Assembly (NCBI GenBank): GCA_017612555.1
Contig: JAGAFR010000037.1
Span: forward strand, 1 to 64,000
Direction: 5' to 3'
DNA length: 64,000 nt
From: Lachnospiraceae bacterium
GTDB lineage: Bacteria > Bacillota > Clostridia > Lachnospirales > Lachnospiraceae
Shown: in pieces, positions 61,179-64,000 of the stretch
How the letters are laid out: the number at the start of each line of letters is the position of its first letter
How positions within the stretch are numbered: position 1 is the first letter of the stretch
Made by a program: the position numbers and the translations under genes
The notes under the pieces: model-generated
Databases searched by the model: none
Seen by the model: only the letters and a program-made list of their open reading frames with translations
What the model was told of the DNA's origin: nothing

Positions 61179-64000
61179 TCAGTCATCCAGATCCTTATCT
61201 ATAAGATTTACCGACACGAGCGCCGAAACGCCCTTTTCCTGCATCGTTATACCGTACAGTCTGTCAGCTTTTTCCATCGTGCCTCTTCTGTGAGTGATGA
61301 CGATGAACTGTGTATGCTCTGTGAGCTTATTAAGATAACCCGCAAATCTGCCTACGTTTGATTCATCGAGTGCCGCCTCTATCTCGTCGAGCAGACAGAA
61401 CGGTGACGGCTTTAAGTTCTGAATCGCAAACAGAAGGGATATGGCTGCAAGAGCCTTCTCTCCGCCCGAGAGCATCAGCATGTTCTGAAGCTTTTTGCCG
61501 GGAGGCTGTGCATTGATATTGATGCCTGCCTCAAGTATATCTTCATCATCATTGATCTTAAGTGTTGCCGTTCCTCCTCCGAACAGTTCCTTGAACACCT
61601 TGTCGAACTCTTCGGCGATGAGCTTGAAGTTAGCCTCGAACTGAACCTTCATCTGCTTGTCGAGTTCTTCGAGGATTCCGAGAAGATCCTGTTCAGCCTT
61701 GACCAGATCGTCGTGCTGCGTCTTCGTGAACGTATATCTTTCCATGATCGCTTTGTAGTCTTCAATGGCATTTACATTGACATCACCGAGATCTCTTATG
61801 CTGTCACGAAGTTTGTATATGTTCTTTCTCATCGAGGCAGGATCGTTCAATGTCTCATCACGCATCTCGGCTGCATGTGAAAGAGTTATCTGATACTCAT
61901 TCCACATATAATTGATACGGCTTTCCTGTTCCTCCTCGGTCTTCTCCTTCTGAGCGCGCAGACGGTACAGTTCCTTATCAAGATCTGCGAGTTTTTTGGC
62001 AACAGCTTCTCTCTTGTCAAAGAAAGATTTCTGTTTTTCCGTAAACTCTTCCTTGCTGGCAATAGCTTCCTTAAGAGCGACTTCATTCTCATCGGTGGAA
62101 TCGTTTGATGCTGCGATCGTTTCCTTGATGGCTTCGATGCTCTTTTCTTTTTCAGCTATCTCAAGTTCTGTCTCTTTAATACTGCCCGCAACCTCGTCGA
62201 ATTCGGTCTGAAGGTGCTGTATCTCTGCCTTAACACGGTCTACATTTTGTTTTGCGAAATCCTGTTTCTGCTTTTCCTTTGTAACTTCAAGATCAAGATC
62301 GGTCTTGGCAAAGACCTTCTCCGTCTCGATATCACGAAGTTTTTCCAGTTTCGCTCCGGCCTCAGCTATAGCGGCGTTAAGCTCTGTCTCTGTCTTTTCG
62401 GACTGTGCGAGTTCTTCTTTGGCGCTGTCCTGATCCGATGTGATGCCTTGGGCTGCTGCTTTCATCTTTTCGAACTCAGCCTCAAGATCAGCATGACCGG
62501 CTATGAGTTCTTCCTTATGCTTATTAGCGGCATCAACGTTCATCTGCGCAGTATTCTGCTGTATGTAAAGATCCTGAAGTTTTGCCTTGAACTGTTCTAT
62601 CTCTTCGCGAAGCTTCGCTCTGTCTTCCTTCGTCTTGTCGATCTCATCCATTATCGATTCGATCTGATGAAGACCCTTCTGCGCTTCTTCGTTAAGAGCA
62701 TCGATCTCGCGCTTTCTTCCGAGAAGATTCGATGCGTTCTTAAATGAACCTCCGGCAAGGGCTCCGCCGGGTGTTAAGTATTCGCCTTCAAGAGTGACGA
62801 TCCTGAGCGTATAGTTGTACTCTTTTGCAAGTTTAAGAGCATTCTCAACCGTATCTATGACTATTATCGCACCGAGAAGCTGGCTGATAACGTCGTCATA
62901 TTCGGACTTGGCTGATACAAGTTCATTGGCCATTCCGATGAATCCTGCCGCATTCCTTACTTCGGGTTTATCGAACTCACCCCTGTTCCTTGTGGTAGTA
63001 AGCGGAAGAAAAGTCGCTCTTCCTGCTTTATTTTCCTTCAGATAATCGATCATCTTCCGGGCGACATGTTCATCCTTGGTGACGATGTTCTGGATGTTTC
63101 CGCCAAGAGCTGTCTCGATAGCAGTCTCATACTTGGGATCGACCTGCATGATATCTGCAACAACACCGATTATACCCGGGATCTTTCCCTTGTGTTCCAT
63201 GACACGCTTGATGCTGCTTCCGTAACCGTCATAGCGTTCCGCAAGGTTCTTCAATGTCTCAAGCTTTGATTTGATGCCGTGATATGCGATCTGCGCATCA
63301 CCAAGCTGCCTGTCCAGGTTTTCCAGTTTCGTGCGGTAATCGCCGAGTTTTTCTTCCATCGACTCCCGCTTGTTATCCGTCGACTGGATCTGTTCACATA
63401 CCGTATTCAGTTCAAGAGTAAGTGCATTTACAAGTGTATCCTGCTCGGCTTCCTCGCTTTTGGCACTTATGAGCCTTGACTGTATCTCCGACTCACGGAT
63501 CCTTGTCTGCTCGAGCATCGTTCCGAACTGCCCGAGCTTGGATACGATCGTCTGCCTGTCGTTAAGAAGATTGATGATGATATTCTTGTTCTTCTCAACG
63601 ATACTGTTTTCTTCTTCTATCTGCGCCTGAAGCTTTTCAAGCTCCGCAACTGCTTCGTCACGTCTCTTGATCAGGTCTTCCATGCCCGAATCCATTGACG
63701 ACTGTTCTGCAGACAGCCTCTCTTCTTCCGCTTTCTTTGCGGCTATCTCGTCAGTCAAGGCTTTCTGCCTGTTTCTGAAATGCTCTCCGGATATATTGGC
63801 CGAATTGATCTTTTCTTTGAGGACGTTGATCTCACCCTCGAGTTTTTCCTTGAGAAGGCTGTTCTCGGAAAGCTTTGCACGCTTCTCTTCGATCTGCTCA
63901 TCAAGTTCTTTTATCTTGTTCTCAACGTTACCGTATTCTTCCTTGATGCTGTCGTTCTCGGCATTTGCCGCTTCCAGATCGGCTGTTGCCACATTTATCT
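61179..64000 (-). CDS. smc: Chromosome segregation protein SMC (C-terminal part, cut by window edge)
   Basis: ATPase of the bacterial condensin complex. About 940 residues are visible; the N-terminal Walker A head and the start of the first coil lie beyond the right edge (full length about 1190). Seen in order are the first coiled coil, the hinge (GKIPGIIGVVADIMQVDPKYETAIE with the flexible-hinge GRATFLPL segment) and the return coiled coil. The C-terminal head has signature LSGGEKALAAISLLFAIQ, Walker B FCLLDEIEAALDESNVGRFAGYL and the D-loop. The stop lies 2 bp before ftsY. The frame stays open to the edge. Confidence 0.96.
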   Translation of the reverse strand, partial: INVATADLEAANAENDSIKEEYGNVENKIKELDEQIEEKRAKLSENSLLKEKLEGEINVLKEKINSANISGEHFRNRQKALTDEIAAKKAEEERLSAEQSSMDSGMEDLIKRRDEAVAELEKLQAQIEEENSIVEKNKNIIINLLNDRQTIVSKLGQFGTMLEQTRIRESEIQSRLISAKSEEAEQDTLVNALTLELNTVCEQIQSTDNKRESMEEKLGDYRTKLENLDRQLGDAQIAYHGIKSKLETLKNLAERYDGYGSSIKRVMEHKGKIPGIIGVVADIMQVDPKYETAIETALGGNIQNIVTKDEHVARKMIDYLKENKAGRATFLPLTTTRNRGEFDKPEVRNAAGFIGMANELVSAKSEYDDVISQLLGAIIVIDTVENALKLAKEYNYTLRIVTLEGEYLTPGGALAGGSFKNASNLLGRKREIDALNEEAQKGLHQIESIMDEIDKTKEDRAKLREEIEQFKAKLQDLYIQQNTAQMNVDAANKHKEELIAGHADLEAEFEKMKAAAQGITSDQDSAKEELAQSEKTETELNAAIAEAGAKLEKLRDIETEKVFAKTDLDLEVTKEKQKQDFAKQNVDRVKAEIQHLQTEFDEVAGSIKETELEIAEKEKSIEAIKETIAASNDSTDENEVALKEAIASKEEFTEKQKSFFDKREAVAKKLADLDKELYRLRAQKEKTEEEQESRINYMWNEYQITLSHAAEMRDETLNDPASMRKNIYKLRDSIRDLGDVNVNAIEDYKAIMERYTFTKTQHDDLVKAEQDLLGILEELDKQMKVQFEANFKLIAEEFDKVFKELFGGGTATLKINDDEDILEAGININAQPPGKKLQNMLMLSGGEKALAAISLLFAIQNLKPSPFCLLDEIEAALDESNVGRFAGYLNKLTEHTQFIVITHRRGTMEKADRLYGITMQEKGVSALVSVNLIDKDLDD

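Noticed and set aside
1..64000. CRISPR array, prophage, IS element, tRNA or rRNA gene
   Set aside because: No regularly spaced repeats, integrase, transposase, terminal inverted repeats or tRNA/rRNA-like sequence were found in any intergenic space; all gaps are short and accounted for.

Overview
The window looks like a chromosomal segment of a low-to-moderate GC anaerobic Firmicute, most probably a Lachnospiraceae member (Butyrivibrio/Roseburia-like). The evidence is the clostridial electron-bifurcating NfnAB pair next to folD and fhs, glycogen metabolism genes, a long-form Prs of about 400 residues, KtrAB, and the Bacillus/Clostridium order ylxM-ffh-rpsP-khpA-rimM-trmD-rplS-rbgA-rnhB-ylqG-ylqH. 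Coding density is very high: neighbours often overlap by 1-20 bp and no gap exceeds 300 bp. I see no tRNA, rRNA, CRISPR, IS element or prophage. Both ends cut a gene (miaB on the left, smc on the right).

Region 1 (1-19285, minus strand) is one unbroken block reading uppP, ftsK, fhs, folD, a zinc-ribbon membrane protein, nfnA, nfnB, pdp, phoH, ybeY, a MATE/SpoVB-type flippase, two flavoproteins, proB, 5-formyl-THF cyclo-ligase and miaB, behind a good sigma-A promoter overlapping the glgB stop codon. It links folate one-carbon metabolism (Fhs, FolD, cyclo-ligase) with NADPH/ferredoxin balancing (Nfn). The only sizeable spacer, between nfnA and nfnB, is packed with hairpins.

Region 2 (19282-29470) holds glgB and a DUF1015 gene. 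Next come a divergent 88-aa orphan gene and a 142-nt fully structured element filling a convergent gap. The operon yajC / hairpin / ilvD-ilvB-serC-serA (branched-chain and serine biosynthesis) follows.

Region 3 (29471-47413) has a lactonase-M15 peptidase-tgt operon, potABC without potD, and a GH13 glycogen-debranching homologue that has lost its catalytic residues, upstream of trpS. DUF1292, a UvrD-like helicase and ktrBA follow. Last is gltX, followed directly by a sensor without an output domain and an HD-GYP phosphodiesterase.

Region 4 (47414-64000) carries prs, then the ribosome/SRP/secretion superoperon (yraN, FlhB-like, FliK-like, rnhB, two signal peptidases around rbgA, rplS, trmD, rimM, khpA, rpsP, ffh, ylxM). 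A secreted alanine-rich protein with its own promoter and terminator follows, then ilvA, ftsY and smc.

The signals I consider most worth following are: the 142-nt structured element at 23193-23334; the hairpin-rich nfnA-nfnB spacer; the apparent GH13 pseudoenzyme; a terminator whose stem contains the -35 box of the next promoter, before ylxM; and the two-protein 7TM/HD-GYP module behind gltX. No obviously novel multi-gene defence or mobile system is visible.
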